Assembly: GCA_003211515.1 (NCBI GenBank)
Contig: QCSN01000019.1
Span: 1 to 34,653 of the forward strand
From: Synechococcus sp. AG-670-F04
GTDB lineage: Bacteria; Cyanobacteriota; Cyanobacteriia; PCC-6307; Cyanobiaceae
Reading direction: 5' to 3'
Length of the DNA: 34,653 nt
Below the pieces are notes generated by a model. That model did not search any database. It was not told where the DNA came from and saw only the letters and a program-made list of their open reading frames with translations. Made by a program: the position numbers and the translations under genes. Positions 24,860 through 34,275 of this stretch are shown in pieces. Position 1 is the first letter of the stretch. Every line of letters begins with the position of its first letter.

Positions 24860-25564
24860 CTATTTTTTCATTTCTGCTGGATCAACTAACCCTCTCTTGA
24901 TCAAGGCTTGCAAATCAACAATCATCAGAGTTCCATCCTCTTCAACAACAGTACCTCTGGTGCGGAGCTTGCTTAAAGTCCGCGAAGCTGTTTCCCGGGC
25001 CAGCCCTGCCAGCAAACCGATTTCACGTTGTGCAAGGCAAGGAATTCGGGCGAGTGGATCTTGATCATGGGAACTTTTACGAGCCAAATAAGCCAAAGCA
25101 TCCAACAATCGTGACGTTGCATCCGCAGACTGCAACGCGAAGCGACGATTCAAATCACGCAATCTTGATGTCTCCAAAGAGGCCAAGGCCAAGGCGAATC
25201 CAGCCTGTTGCCTGAGAAGGCTGGAAAATGGCTGAACACGAAGCTTGACCAACTCAACAGGAGTCAAGGTCACAACATCGGCTGAACGCACCGAGCCCTC
25301 TAGAGCCACCATCTCCCCAAACACATCGCCCTGCCCAAGCAAAGACATCACGACTTCATCACCATCAGCCGTATAAGTCCGCACCTTGGCGAGGCCGGAC
25401 ATCATCAGGAACACCGACTCGCCCCAATCCTGTTCCATCACCAGAACCTGATCAGCCTGATGGGACGTTTCACGATGTCGGTGAAGGATTAACTCAAGTT
25501 GCTCTGGATTGAGCGATGTAAAAAGAGGTATCTCATGCAGCTGTTCAGCGGACAGTGCTGGCAT
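24860..25564 (-). CDS. Crp/Fnr-family transcriptional regulator
   Basis: ATG at 25564 gives 234 residues starting MPALSAEQLHEIPLF, the usual family N-terminus; the open frame extends 26 codons more but with atypical sequence. A cNMP-binding domain (about 12-115) has cassette VFGEMVALEGSVRSADV (81-97) with Glu84 and Arg93, compatible with cAMP. A long dimer helix (about 118-160) and a helix-turn-helix (about 176-203, AQREIGLLAGLARETASRTLSKL) follow. It is probably a DNA-binding cAMP receptor-like regulator. No redox Cys cluster of FNR type is seen. It converges on the channel gene, with 34 bp between stops. Its targets cannot be read here, though the two CHASE2-cyclases and cNMP-domain neighbours suggest cAMP control. 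Confidence 0.9.
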   Translation of the reverse strand: MPALSAEQLHEIPLFTSLNPEQLELILHRHRETSHQADQVLVMEQDWGESVFLMMSGLAKVRTYTADGDEVVMSLLGQGDVFGEMVALEGSVRSADVVTLTPVELVKLRVQPFSSLLRQQAGFALALASLETSRLRDLNRRFALQSADATSRLLDALAYLARKSSHDQDPLARIPCLAQREIGLLAGLARETASRTLSKLRTRGTVVEEDGTLMIVDLQALIKRGLVDPAEMKK

Positions 25565-26271
25565 ATCTCGCCTGGAATCAGTTCTTAGATAACCAATGTT
25601 AGCCGGGCTGTGAAGGGAGTTCCCAAAAACAATGAAACTCAAAAATCATCCTGGTGCCATAGCTTGAACCAATGTCGCAAAACAGGTCCCGCATTGATGA
25701 AAAACAACTGAACTTCATTCGATCCACCACATCCAGATCAACCCCCCAAAGCAAAGGACTGGACAAGCCCAAGTGGCCTGACAGCTGAGAGAGGCTGAAT
25801 GAACACCGAGCAGAACCTGCCAAAGCCACGTCCATCATTCAACAACGCATGATTCAGACGAATGAATGATCAAAATCGACTCAGCACTTCAGGCAAAATC
25901 AAAACCAGACATTTGCAGATATCCAAAAAATCCTGATTTTAATCATCACAATTTTTCGATTCAATGGATCACACCAGCCCATCGCTCACTCCAAAATATC
26001 AAAAAATCAATTCACTAGATTGCCTCGCTCAATCAACAGCTTGCGAGTTCATCCGGCATGGCATTAATCGCGTGGATTTAACTTATGAGAGAAGCATCGT
26101 TGGCGATCCTGCACCACCAAGCTCGTGAATAGCAAAGATGCTCTTGAAGCAAAGAAGAATTCACTACTGCTGTCACCTGACATCAATCAAGGCCGACATT
26201 TTGAACACTTAGAATGGCACAATTAAAAGATAAATATTGGAACAGCCTTGTTCCTTTCGAGCTGTCCGCCC
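25565..26271. other. 707-bp gap between the crp-like gene and alaS with no supported gene
   Basis: Both neighbours are on the minus strand, so this holds the crp-like promoter and the region downstream of alaS. It is AT-rich, especially 25880-26030. Open frames here are short and lack protein character. No tRNA, rRNA or clear terminator was recognised. An uncharacterised small RNA is possible but nothing specific supports it. Confidence 0.5.
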
Positions 26272-28947
26272 TCAGCCTGATATCGCTGCCAGTGTTTGGC
26301 TCAAATCCTCTCGAGCTTGAGCCAGCGCCCCATCGAGAGCGGCACCGTCTCGACCACCAGCCTGAGCGAGATTTGGACGGCCTCCTCCCCCTCCCCCGCA
26401 CAATTTGGCAATGCCGCCGATGAATTTGCCCGCCTGCAGTTTCGCGGCAATCACCTGCTTGCCGAAAGCCGCGACAAGGATCACCTTGCCGAGGTCCTCG
26501 GGATTGGGCAGACCACCGAGCACCACAGCCGCTCCATCACCCAGCTGATCGGCAAGGCTCTGAGCGGCACCCTGCAGGCCGGCCCCATCCATGCCATCGA
26601 GCCGCTCCACCAAGAGCTGGCATGACCCGGCCGCAACGGCTTTGGACACCAGGGCCGCTGATTTCGCCACCGCCAGTTCGGCCTGCGCTGCCAACAGAGC
26701 TTTGCCCATGCTTTTGAGCTCCGCCTGAAGGGCCGCGACACGTTCCACGATCTCGCCCGGCTGAGCCTTGAAGCGATCACCTAGCTGCTTCACCACCGCA
26801 TCACGCTCATTCAAGTAGGCCAAAACAGAGGCACCGGCGACCGCTTCGATGCGCCGAATGCCCGCAGCAACACCGCTTTCAGCAACGATTTTGAACAGGC
26901 CAATCTCAGCGGTATTCGCCACATGGGTGCCGCCGCAGAGCTCCATCGACACGCCTGGCACGTCAACGACGCGCACCACATCCGCATATTTCTCTCCGAA
27001 CATCGCCACCGCCCCCGCAGCCTTGGCCTGGTCAATCGCCATCTCTTGCACCTCAAGGTCATGGGCTTCGGCGATCCAGCCGTTGATCAGGGTTTCGATC
27101 TGCACCAACTGATCGGCGCTGACGGCTTGGGGGCAATGAAAGTCGAATCGCAAGCGATCGAAATCGACCAAGGATCCGGCCTGACCGATGCCTGGATCCA
27201 CCACCTGCTTCAACGCTGCCTGCAGCAGATGAGTCGCCGTGTGATTGGCCTGGGCCCGCCTGCGACAGGTGCGATCCACCTGGGCATTGACGCGATCACC
27301 CACGGCCAGTTGGCCCCGTTCGATGCGTCCGTCATGGACGAAAACATCACGCATCCGGCTGACGGCATCAACAGTGACGATCACATCACCACCTGACAAC
27401 ACACCGCGATCACCCACTTGACCACCCCCCTCCCCATAGAACGGGGTGGTGTCGAGCACGATCTGGACAGCATCTCCTGCAACAGCGTGGGATGCAGGCT
27501 CACCGTTCACCACCAACGCCTGGACACAGCTGGCGTGCTCCAGGGCTTCGTAACCCTTGAAGGCAGTCGCCGCCTGATCAGAGGCCACCTGCTCGATCGC
27601 ATCCTGGAGGGTGAGATCGATGCTCACCGCCGCGGCCTTTGCCCGCTGGCGCTGCTCTTCCATAGCCACCTCGAAACCGTCGAGATCGACAGCCAAGCCT
27701 TGTTCCTCAGCAATTTCCTGGGTGAGCTCCAGCGGGAAGCCATAGGTGTCGTACAGCTCAAAGGCCTGGACACCACTGATCTGCATTGGCTTGGACGCCA
27801 GCAGCTCCGAGAGCAACTTTTCGCCCCGCTCAAGAGTTTCCAGGAATCGGGCTTCCTCCCGCTGCAGTTCTGCGAGGATCACCTCCTGGCGCTCGACAAC
27901 GCTGGGGTAGGCACCCTGAAGCAACGTGATCGCCGCCTCGCCCATCGTCACCAAAAAGGGCCTGTTGATTCCCAGCAGGCGTCCATGGCGCACCACCCGA
28001 CGTAGCAGGCGGCGCAGGATGTAACCACGCCCCAGATTGCTGGCGATAACGCCATCGCAGATCAACTGAGTGACGGCTCGGCTGTGATCGCCGATCACCT
28101 TCAACGACGTCTTTCCTTTGGCATCGAGCTGGTGATAGTCGACCCCCGCCAGATCTCCAGCAGCTTTGATCAGCGGAAAGATCAAATCGGTTTCGTAGTT
28201 GTTTGGAACCTTCTGCAGGATCTGCGCCATCCGCTCTAGGCCCATGCCGGTGTCGATGTTGCGGTTCGCCAGCGGCGACAGGCTCCCCTGTGCGTCGCGG
28301 TTGTATTGCATGAACACCAGGTTGTAGAACTCGATGAAACGGTCGTCGTCCTCCAGATCGATGCCCTCATTCCCCAGTTCGGGCTTGAAGTCGTAATAGA
28401 TCTCCGAACAGGGTCCACAGGGGCCGGTCGGGCCTGAGGCCCAGAAGTTGTCGGCCTCATCCATGCGAATGATCCGCTTGGGATTGACCCCCACCACATC
28501 ACGCCAGATCTGTTCGGCTTCGTCGTCTTCGCGGAACACGCTCACCACAAGATTGCTCGAATCAATGCCGAAGACTTCTGTGCTGAGCTCCCAAGCCCAC
28601 TCGATCGCCTGCTGCTTGAAGTAATCCCCGAAGGAAAAGTTGCCGAGCATCTCGAAGAACGTGTGATGGCGTGCTGTGCGACCCACGTTCTCGATGTCGT
28701 TCGTTCGAATGCACTTCTGGGAGCTGGTTGCCCGCGGCGCCGGTCGCTCCTGCTGACCCAGGAAAACCGGTTTGAACGGCAACATCCCAGCGATGGTGAG
28801 CAACACCGTTGGATCCTCCGGAATCAGTGAAGCGCTAGGCATTCGCTGGTGCCCACGCTCTGCAAAAAACCGCAGGAACGCCTCCCGGATCTCTTCACCG
28901 CTGCGGGGTGCAGACGCTGCAGATGACGACGATGCGGCGGCGGCCAT
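26272..28947 (-). CDS. alaS: Alanyl-tRNA synthetase
   Basis: AlaRS charges tRNA-Ala, and its editing domain clears mischarged Ser/Gly-tRNA-Ala. The 891 residues cover the whole family layout: class II core (EEIREAFLRFFAERGHQRMPSAS..., TSSQKCIRTNDIENVG), tRNA recognition region, editing domain with HTATH near residue 567 and CGGTH near 670 (the zinc ligands), and a C-terminal oligomerisation domain ending with the Gly-rich CGGGGGGRPNLAQAGG. An Ala/Ser-rich N-terminal leader (AAAASSSSAASAP) precedes the core. The ATG at 28947 lies only 24 bp from the divergent neighbour's start, leaving a very compact shared promoter region. Confidence 0.98.
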   Translation of the reverse strand: MAAAASSSSAASAPRSGEEIREAFLRFFAERGHQRMPSASLIPEDPTVLLTIAGMLPFKPVFLGQQERPAPRATSSQKCIRTNDIENVGRTARHHTFFEMLGNFSFGDYFKQQAIEWAWELSTEVFGIDSSNLVVSVFREDDEAEQIWRDVVGVNPKRIIRMDEADNFWASGPTGPCGPCSEIYYDFKPELGNEGIDLEDDDRFIEFYNLVFMQYNRDAQGSLSPLANRNIDTGMGLERMAQILQKVPNNYETDLIFPLIKAAGDLAGVDYHQLDAKGKTSLKVIGDHSRAVTQLICDGVIASNLGRGYILRRLLRRVVRHGRLLGINRPFLVTMGEAAITLLQGAYPSVVERQEVILAELQREEARFLETLERGEKLLSELLASKPMQISGVQAFELYDTYGFPLELTQEIAEEQGLAVDLDGFEVAMEEQRQRAKAAAVSIDLTLQDAIEQVASDQAATAFKGYEALEHASCVQALVVNGEPASHAVAGDAVQIVLDTTPFYGEGGGQVGDRGVLSGGDVIVTVDAVSRMRDVFVHDGRIERGQLAVGDRVNAQVDRTCRRRAQANHTATHLLQAALKQVVDPGIGQAGSLVDFDRLRFDFHCPQAVSADQLVQIETLINGWIAEAHDLEVQEMAIDQAKAAGAVAMFGEKYADVVRVVDVPGVSMELCGGTHVANTAEIGLFKIVAESGVAAGIRRIEAVAGASVLAYLNERDAVVKQLGDRFKAQPGEIVERVAALQAELKSMGKALLAAQAELAVAKSAALVSKAVAAGSCQLLVERLDGMDGAGLQGAAQSLADQLGDGAAVVLGGLPNPEDLGKVILVAAFGKQVIAAKLQAGKFIGGIAKLCGGGGGGRPNLAQAGGRDGAALDGALAQAREDLSQTLAAISG

Positions 28948-28971
28948 GGAAGGGAGAGATGATCCAGCTTC

Positions 28972-29388
28972 ATGATCGCCCCTGAGCCGCCGGCAGCTTT
29001 GGCCGTTTCTCCAAGCGATTCCGACATTCGTGCCCAGTTACGCCTGAAATCGATCGGATGGGCCCTACTGGCCGGCATCAGCGCTGGGCTGATCAGTCTC
29101 GGCTGGGGGCTGGAAGCCGTGATCCGCTCAGGGGGATGTGGACTGTTTTATGGACTGCTCGCCTTCCACCTGCACCGGGCGGATCCCGACGACAGCCATC
29201 TACAGGCCGGGCTTGTGGGGGCAATCTGCGGAGTACGCAGCCTGGGAATGCCCCTAACACTTGACAAGTGGCAGCTCGATAGCCTGGGATTGGTGGGGGT
29301 TGAACTCCTACAGGGTTGGCTGCCGTTGATCGGCAGTGCTCTCCTCCTCCACGGCACCCATCGCTTCCTGCCCGCGTCGCGGCCATGA
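28972..29388 (+). CDS. Small conserved-type membrane protein of unknown function
   Basis: 138 residues. About 25-45 (GWALLAGISAGLISLGWGL), 50-66 (GGCGLFYGLLAFHLH) and 112-130 (VGVELLQGWLPLIGSALLL) are hydrophobic, so two to three membrane segments are likely. I do not recognise the family. The stop overlaps the next ATG as ATGA (29385-29388), so it is translationally coupled to the SNF2 gene. It is divergent from alaS with a 24-bp gap. Composition and GC match the neighbours. A role with the helicase is suggested only by the coupling. Confidence 0.7.
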   Translation: MIAPEPPAALAVSPSDSDIRAQLRLKSIGWALLAGISAGLISLGWGLEAVIRSGGCGLFYGLLAFHLHRADPDDSHLQAGLVGAICGVRSLGMPLTLDKWQLDSLGLVGVELLQGWLPLIGSALLLHGTHRFLPASRP

Positions 29389-32300
29389 GCCTGCTGCACG
29401 CCACCTGGCTTCCAGCCATCCGCACCGACAACAGTTCCGGACAGCCGGCGCTGTTGATTTGGGCTGACACCTGGCGCGTGGCGACTCCTCAGGGGCCTGG
29501 GCTGACTCCGGCCCTGCACCCCTTCAGCCTGAGCAGCGACGATCTCTCGGCTTGGCTTGGTGAACAGGATCTCCTACCAAACGGCAGTATCCATGCGACG
29601 GCCTGCCTCACCCTGCCGAGCCGCGCGGTGAAACCACGGCGCAGCCGAAGCAAGCCAACGGACCCCCCCACCGAGGAACCGGCTTGGACCGGTCTCCCCC
29701 TCCAGGCAGGGGAACCGATTCCAAAGCAGACCGAATGGTGGCCCTGGCAGGTCCAGGGCCTTGCCCTCGAACCGAGAGCTGCCACCGACTGGCTCTCGCG
29801 CCTGCCGCTCTCCGACGGCCATCCTGATCTGGCGGACGAGCTCCGCTGGTGGAGCCATCTGCAGCGGTGGGCACTCAGTCTTGTTGCCAGGGGACGCTGG
29901 ATCCCGCAGGTGGAACTGAGCAAGGGCGACGGCTACCCCCACAGAGCCCGCTGGGTGCCGTTGCTGAACCGAGAAGAGGATCGCCGGCGCCTCGAAGATC
30001 TCGCGGCCAGCTTGCCGTTGGTCGCCACCTGTGCCCTTCCCTGGCGAGAGCCCATGGGGCGCCGCAGCAACCGCATGCCCCGGTTGCGGCCGGAGGCAAT
30101 GCGGGCCGCCAATCCCGTGGCCTGCTGCCGCCCGCGCAGCGGCCGGCTCCGGGTGGCAACCCTGCTGGAGGATCTCGTCGACGCCCTACTAAGGCAGAAC
30201 TTTCAGCCATCCCAAGACGGCCTTGACCCCCTGCTGAGCATCTGGCAGGACGCTCTCGGATCCGAGTCGGGTGTCATTGAGTTGGGCGAGGAGGATGCCG
30301 AACGTCTTGCCGCCGCCAGCCTTCACTGGCGGCAAGGGATCTCAGGCGGGTTTGCCGCCGCCCGCACCTGCCTGGAACTGCTCACGCCAGCGGAAGGTGA
30401 AGACCTCTGGGAACTGCGCTTCGCCCTGCAAGCCGAAGCCGATCCAAGCCTGAAACTACCGGCAGCGGCAGCCTGGGCCTCCGGCGCTGAAACACTGCAA
30501 CTGGGAGAGGTGAAAGTTGAACAGCCCGGTGAGGTGTTGCTGGAGGGTTTGGGGCGGGCCCTGACGGTGTTTGCACCGATCGAGCGTGGACTGGAAAGCG
30601 CCACCCCGGAAACGATGCAGCTCACACCTGCTGAAGCGTTCGTTCTGGTGCGGACCGCCACCCAGCAACTCCGCGATGCCGGCGTCGGCGTGGAACTTCC
30701 CCCCAGCCTGTCGGGTGGCTTGGCCAGTCGCCTTGGCCTGGCGATCAAAGCGGAACTGCCGGAGCGATCCAGCGGTTTCACCCTCGGCGAAAGTCTCGAC
30801 TGGAGCTGGGATCTGATGATCGGGGGAGTGACCCTGACGCTGCGGGAGCTGGAGCGGCTCAGCGGCAAGCGCAGCCCGCTGGTGCGCCACAAGGGTGCCT
30901 GGATCGAATTGCGCCCCAACGATCTCAAAAATGCAGAGCGCTTCTGCAGTGCCAATCCCGAGCTGAGTCTTGATGATGCCCTCCGGATCACAGCTGCGGA
31001 AGGCGATCTGCTGATGCGCCTCCCAGTGCATCAATTCGATGCTGGTCCAAGGCTTCAGGGGGTTCTTGAGCAATACCACCAGCAGAAAGCCCCGGATCCC
31101 CTCCCCGCACCTGACGGCTTCTGCGGCCAACTTCGGCCCTATCAGGAACGGGGCCTCGGCTGGTTGGCCTTCTTGCATCGTTTCGACCAGGGCGCCTGTC
31201 TCGCGGACGACATGGGCCTGGGCAAAACGATCCAACTACTCGCCTTCTTGCAACATCTCAAGGCGGAACAGGAACTGAAGCGCCCAGTCCTGCTGGTGGC
31301 GCCCACCTCGGTGCTGACGAACTGGCACCGCGAAGCAGAGGCCTTCACGCCCGAGCTTTCTGTAAGGGAGCATTACGGCCCCCGCCGCCCTTCCACCCCT
31401 ACTGCCCTCAAAAAAGCACTGCAGGATGTTGATCTGGTACTCACGAGTTACGGGCTGTTGCAGCGGGACAGCGAATTGCTGGAAAGCCAGGATTGGCAGG
31501 GGGTTGTGATCGATGAAGCCCAGGCGATCAAAAACCCTGGCGCCAAGCAGAGCCAGGCCGCCCGTGACCTGGCGCGCACCAGCCGCAGCAAGAGCAACCG
31601 CTTCCGCATCGCTCTAACTGGCACTCCGGTGGAGAACCGGGTCAGCGAGCTTTGGGCTCTGATGGATTTCCTCAATCCAAAAGTGCTCGGAGAAGAGGAC
31701 TTCTTCCGCCAGCGGTATCGGATGCCGATCGAGCGGTACGGAGATATGGCGTCGCTGCGAGACCTGAAGTCACGCGTCGGGCCCTTCATTCTTCGCCGAC
31801 TCAAAACCGACAAGGCGATCATTTCCGACCTCCCGGAGAAGGTCGAGCTGAGCGAATGGGTTGGGCTCAGCAAGGAGCAAAAATCGCTTTACAGCAAAAC
31901 GGTGGAAGACACGCTGGATGCCATTGCGAGGGCTCCACGCGGCCAGAAGCATGGTCAGGTGCTGGCGCTGCTCACCAAGCTCAAGCAGATCTGCAACCAC
32001 CCGGCGCTTGCTCTGGACGAAGGCGCCGTGGGAGATGGCTTCCTGACCCGTTCTGCCAAGTTGCAGCGGCTTGAAGAGATCCTCGACGAAGTGATTGAGG
32101 CGGGCGATAGGGCTCTGCTGTTTACCCAGTTCGCCGAATGGGGCCACCTGCTCCAGGCCTGGATGCAGCAGCGTTGGAAGGCGGAGGTCCCCTTCCTCCA
32201 TGGCGGGACGAGGAAGAGTGAGCGCCAGGCCATGGTGGATCGTTTCCAGGAGGATCCTCGCGGCCCGCAGCTCTTCCTTCTTTCACTCAAGGCCGGTGGT

Positions 32301-32582
32301 GTCGGCCTCAACCTCACCCGTGCTAGCCACGTGTTCCATGTGGACCGCTGGTGGAACCCTGCTGTGGAGAACCAGGCCACCGACCGGGCCTACCGGATCG
32401 GGCAGACCAACCGGGTGATGGTGCACAAGTTCATCACCGGTGGTTCGGTGGAGGAGAAGATCGATCGGATGATTATGGAGAAGTCCCGCCTGGCTGAGGA
32501 TGTAATTGGTTCCGGAGAGGACTGGCTGGGCAGCCTCGGCGGTGATCAATTGCGTGATCTTGTCTCCCTCGAAGACACCTGA
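29385..32582 (+). CDS. SNF2-family DEAD/H-box helicase (HepA/RapA-like)
   Basis: 1065 residues from ATG 29385, chosen because it overlaps the upstream stop as ATGA; the frame is open further upstream. The first 570 residues are a bacterial SNF2-associated N-terminal region with little motif content. The helicase core follows: motif I DDMGLGKT near 607, motif II DEAQ near 708, LTGTPVENRVSELW, and a second RecA-like lobe with LLFTQFAEWGHLLQAW, FLLSLKAGGVGLNLT and TDRAYRIGQTNRV near 1003. It should use ATP to move along or remodel DNA-protein complexes; direct strand unwinding is not typical for SNF2 proteins. The SWIM gene follows 2 bp after the stop, so the two form an operon, a recurring pair in bacteria. 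Confidence 0.93.
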   Translation: MSLLHATWLPAIRTDNSSGQPALLIWADTWRVATPQGPGLTPALHPFSLSSDDLSAWLGEQDLLPNGSIHATACLTLPSRAVKPRRSRSKPTDPPTEEPAWTGLPLQAGEPIPKQTEWWPWQVQGLALEPRAATDWLSRLPLSDGHPDLADELRWWSHLQRWALSLVARGRWIPQVELSKGDGYPHRARWVPLLNREEDRRRLEDLAASLPLVATCALPWREPMGRRSNRMPRLRPEAMRAANPVACCRPRSGRLRVATLLEDLVDALLRQNFQPSQDGLDPLLSIWQDALGSESGVIELGEEDAERLAAASLHWRQGISGGFAAARTCLELLTPAEGEDLWELRFALQAEADPSLKLPAAAAWASGAETLQLGEVKVEQPGEVLLEGLGRALTVFAPIERGLESATPETMQLTPAEAFVLVRTATQQLRDAGVGVELPPSLSGGLASRLGLAIKAELPERSSGFTLGESLDWSWDLMIGGVTLTLRELERLSGKRSPLVRHKGAWIELRPNDLKNAERFCSANPELSLDDALRITAAEGDLLMRLPVHQFDAGPRLQGVLEQYHQQKAPDPLPAPDGFCGQLRPYQERGLGWLAFLHRFDQGACLADDMGLGKTIQLLAFLQHLKAEQELKRPVLLVAPTSVLTNWHREAEAFTPELSVREHYGPRRPSTPTALKKALQDVDLVLTSYGLLQRDSELLESQDWQGVVIDEAQAIKNPGAKQSQAARDLARTSRSKSNRFRIALTGTPVENRVSELWALMDFLNPKVLGEEDFFRQRYRMPIERYGDMASLRDLKSRVGPFILRRLKTDKAIISDLPEKVELSEWVGLSKEQKSLYSKTVEDTLDAIARAPRGQKHGQVLALLTKLKQICNHPALALDEGAVGDGFLTRSAKLQRLEEILDEVIEAGDRALLFTQFAEWGHLLQAWMQQRWKAEVPFLHGGTRKSERQAMVDRFQEDPRGPQLFLLSLKAGGVGLNLTRASHVFHVDRWWNPAVENQATDRAYRIGQTNRVMVHKFITGGSVEEKIDRMIMEKSRLAEDVIGSGEDWLGSLGGDQLRDLVSLEDT

Positions 32583-32584
32583 CC

Positions 32585-33472
32585 ATGACCATCAGCAACA
32601 GCAATAGCCAAGGCATCACGGCCATCGGCGATGACGGCCTGGGGCAGCAACCCTGGTGGGTTGAGCAATGGATGGAGCTGATCAACGGCTACCGCTTCAA
32701 GAAACGGCTTGAGCGGGCCTGGGGATACGCCCGGGAGGGCAATGTGACCTCGATCCGCTTCGAAGGCCGGCGGGTTCATGCCCGCGTTCAGGGCACCGGT
32801 GAAGACCCCTACAAAGTGAAGTTATGGCTTGATGTCCTCAACGATGAAGACTGGGGATATGTGCTGGAGGCCCTGGCCCAGAAGGCACGATGGTCGGCCC
32901 AATTGCTGGCCGGGATCATGCCGGCAGACATCGAACGCGCCTTCGCCGCCAGTGGCAAGCGACTGTTCCCCTTCAAGCTTCAGGAGGTGCGCAGCGAATG
33001 CAACTGCCCGGACAAGGCCAATCCGTGCAAACACATCAGTGCGGTGTATTTCCTGATGGGGGATCGTTTCAGCGAAGATCCCTTTGTGTTGTTTCAGCTC
33101 CGTGGTCGCACCCGGGCCAAGCTGCTGGAAGACCTCGCTGAATACCGCCGCAAAGCCCTGGCGGAACTCGCGGAACAATCAGAAGCCTCTGGCGATACCA
33201 AGAGCTCGGAGGAGACCACTCCATTACCACCCCATCCCGCGGTGCAGGAACCATCTCTGTGGTGGCGATACAACCGCAACCTGGATGGCGATCTTGTGGT
33301 GATCACCCCGGCGATGGATGGCGACACGGGCCTGGATGCCGCCGGAGAACTGCCGCTAGCGGAGGAACCGCGATTTCCAGACGCACGGGAACTATTTTTG
33401 AGAAATCTGCGCAGTCACGGCCAGGCGACGGCCCAGCGCGCCATGCTCCAGGCCATGAAAGCAGGCCACTGA
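32585..33472 (+). CDS. SWIM zinc-finger protein, SNF2 partner
   Basis: 295 residues. The SWIM motif C-X-C-X6-C-X-H is at Cys139, Cys141, Cys148 and His150, in ECNCPDKANPCKHISAVYFLM. It binds zinc and probably nucleic acid or protein. The N-terminal part (about 20-130) contains WWVEQWMELINGYRFKKRLERAWGYARE, typical of proteins encoded next to SNF2 helicases. The C-terminal third is acidic and Pro-rich, with a WWRYN motif. The ATG is 2 bp after the SNF2 stop, so they are co-transcribed and probably act in one complex, perhaps in DNA repair or transcription recycling, which is an inference. Confidence 0.9.
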   Translation: MTISNSNSQGITAIGDDGLGQQPWWVEQWMELINGYRFKKRLERAWGYAREGNVTSIRFEGRRVHARVQGTGEDPYKVKLWLDVLNDEDWGYVLEALAQKARWSAQLLAGIMPADIERAFAASGKRLFPFKLQEVRSECNCPDKANPCKHISAVYFLMGDRFSEDPFVLFQLRGRTRAKLLEDLAEYRRKALAELAEQSEASGDTKSSEETTPLPPHPAVQEPSLWWRYNRNLDGDLVVITPAMDGDTGLDAAGELPLAEEPRFPDARELFLRNLRSHGQATAQRAMLQAMKAGH

Positions 33473-33485
33473 GGTCAACCTGGCC

Positions 33486-33971
33486 GTGGTCGAGATGTCC
33501 GAAGCCCCCTGGCTGAGTGCAGAGAAGCAAGGACTGACCACCCTGATCCTGCACTCCCACGAGCGGGCCTTTGGTCGTCCTCTAATCGCATCCAGACGAC
33601 ATGGAGCCTCAGAACGGATGCGGTGCCAGGAGCTGTTCTCCTGTGGATTCCCTGTACTGGCCCATGGGATCGAAGCTGATCCGCAACTGAGTTACGCCAA
33701 CGCCAGTGCCCTGCTGCTCTGGCAAACGACCTGGAACAAGCTGATCGGCCTGCCGTCCAGACTCACTGCGCCTGCATCAGAACGCGGTGATCGCGAGTCC
33801 GCCCTCACTCAAGCGCTCGCCATCAAGGCAATCAGTGGATACAGCGGCATCCGCATCAGCCGCAGAGAGAAGCGATTCATGATCAACAACGCTCGCGTTT
33901 GGTCGATCAGCGACAACCGCGAACAGGTGCTGGGTCTGGCTGCGAGCTTCAGCGACTGGTGGTGGATCTGA
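33486..33971 (+). CDS. MEKHLA-domain (PAS-related) protein
   Basis: 161 residues from a GTG at 33486, chosen because GAGGT lies 10 bases upstream; an ATG at 33495 is the alternative. The whole protein is a MEKHLA domain: LSYANASALLLWQTTWNKLIGLPSRLTA, then RESALTQALAIKAISGYSGIRISR and FMINNARVWSISDNREQVLGLAASFSDWW. The family is found in plants (HD-ZIP III), algae and cyanobacteria and is related to PAS sensors; the bacterial function is not known. It starts 13 bp after the SWIM gene stop and may be in its operon. Confidence 0.87.
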   Translation: MVEMSEAPWLSAEKQGLTTLILHSHERAFGRPLIASRRHGASERMRCQELFSCGFPVLAHGIEADPQLSYANASALLLWQTTWNKLIGLPSRLTAPASERGDRESALTQALAIKAISGYSGIRISRREKRFMINNARVWSISDNREQVLGLAASFSDWWWI

Positions 33972-34275
33972 TCACGTTTCTACGATCCTGCGGCAAAACA
34001 TCAGATCACGATGACTCAGACGATCTCGTCAGCAAAAGACCATTCATAAAACACGTGTCCAAAAGCCCTTGATGTTCGAAAAATAACGGCGGTGAATTTA
34101 CAGATCAGTCACGATTCGGTTGATACACCTTTTAATTCGTAGCAGCCGAACCTGGTGAGGCAGACCGATCAACAACGGACGGTTCTCACCCTTCTAAATC
34201 CAATTCACAGGGCGCAGATTGTGACGGCGGGCGATCAAACCAGTCCGCAGATGTTCACTCTACGGATCAACAATC
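33972..34275. promoter_or_regulatory. 304-bp region upstream of hsp20
   Basis: The gap must hold the hsp20 promoter and the 3' end of the MEKHLA transcript. I see no CIRCE element (TTAGCACTC-N9-GAGTGCTAA), no convincing sigma-factor boxes and no strong terminator hairpin. TTGATACACCTTTTAATTCG near 34117-34137 is an AT-rich segment that could hold a promoter; this is weak. Confidence 0.3.

Noticed and set aside
25565-26271. tRNA or rRNA gene in the long gap
   Set aside because: No cloverleaf, no CCA end and no conserved TPsiC-like box was seen.
34021-34275. CIRCE/HrcA operator for hsp20
   Set aside because: No TTAGCACTC inverted repeat is present in this gap.
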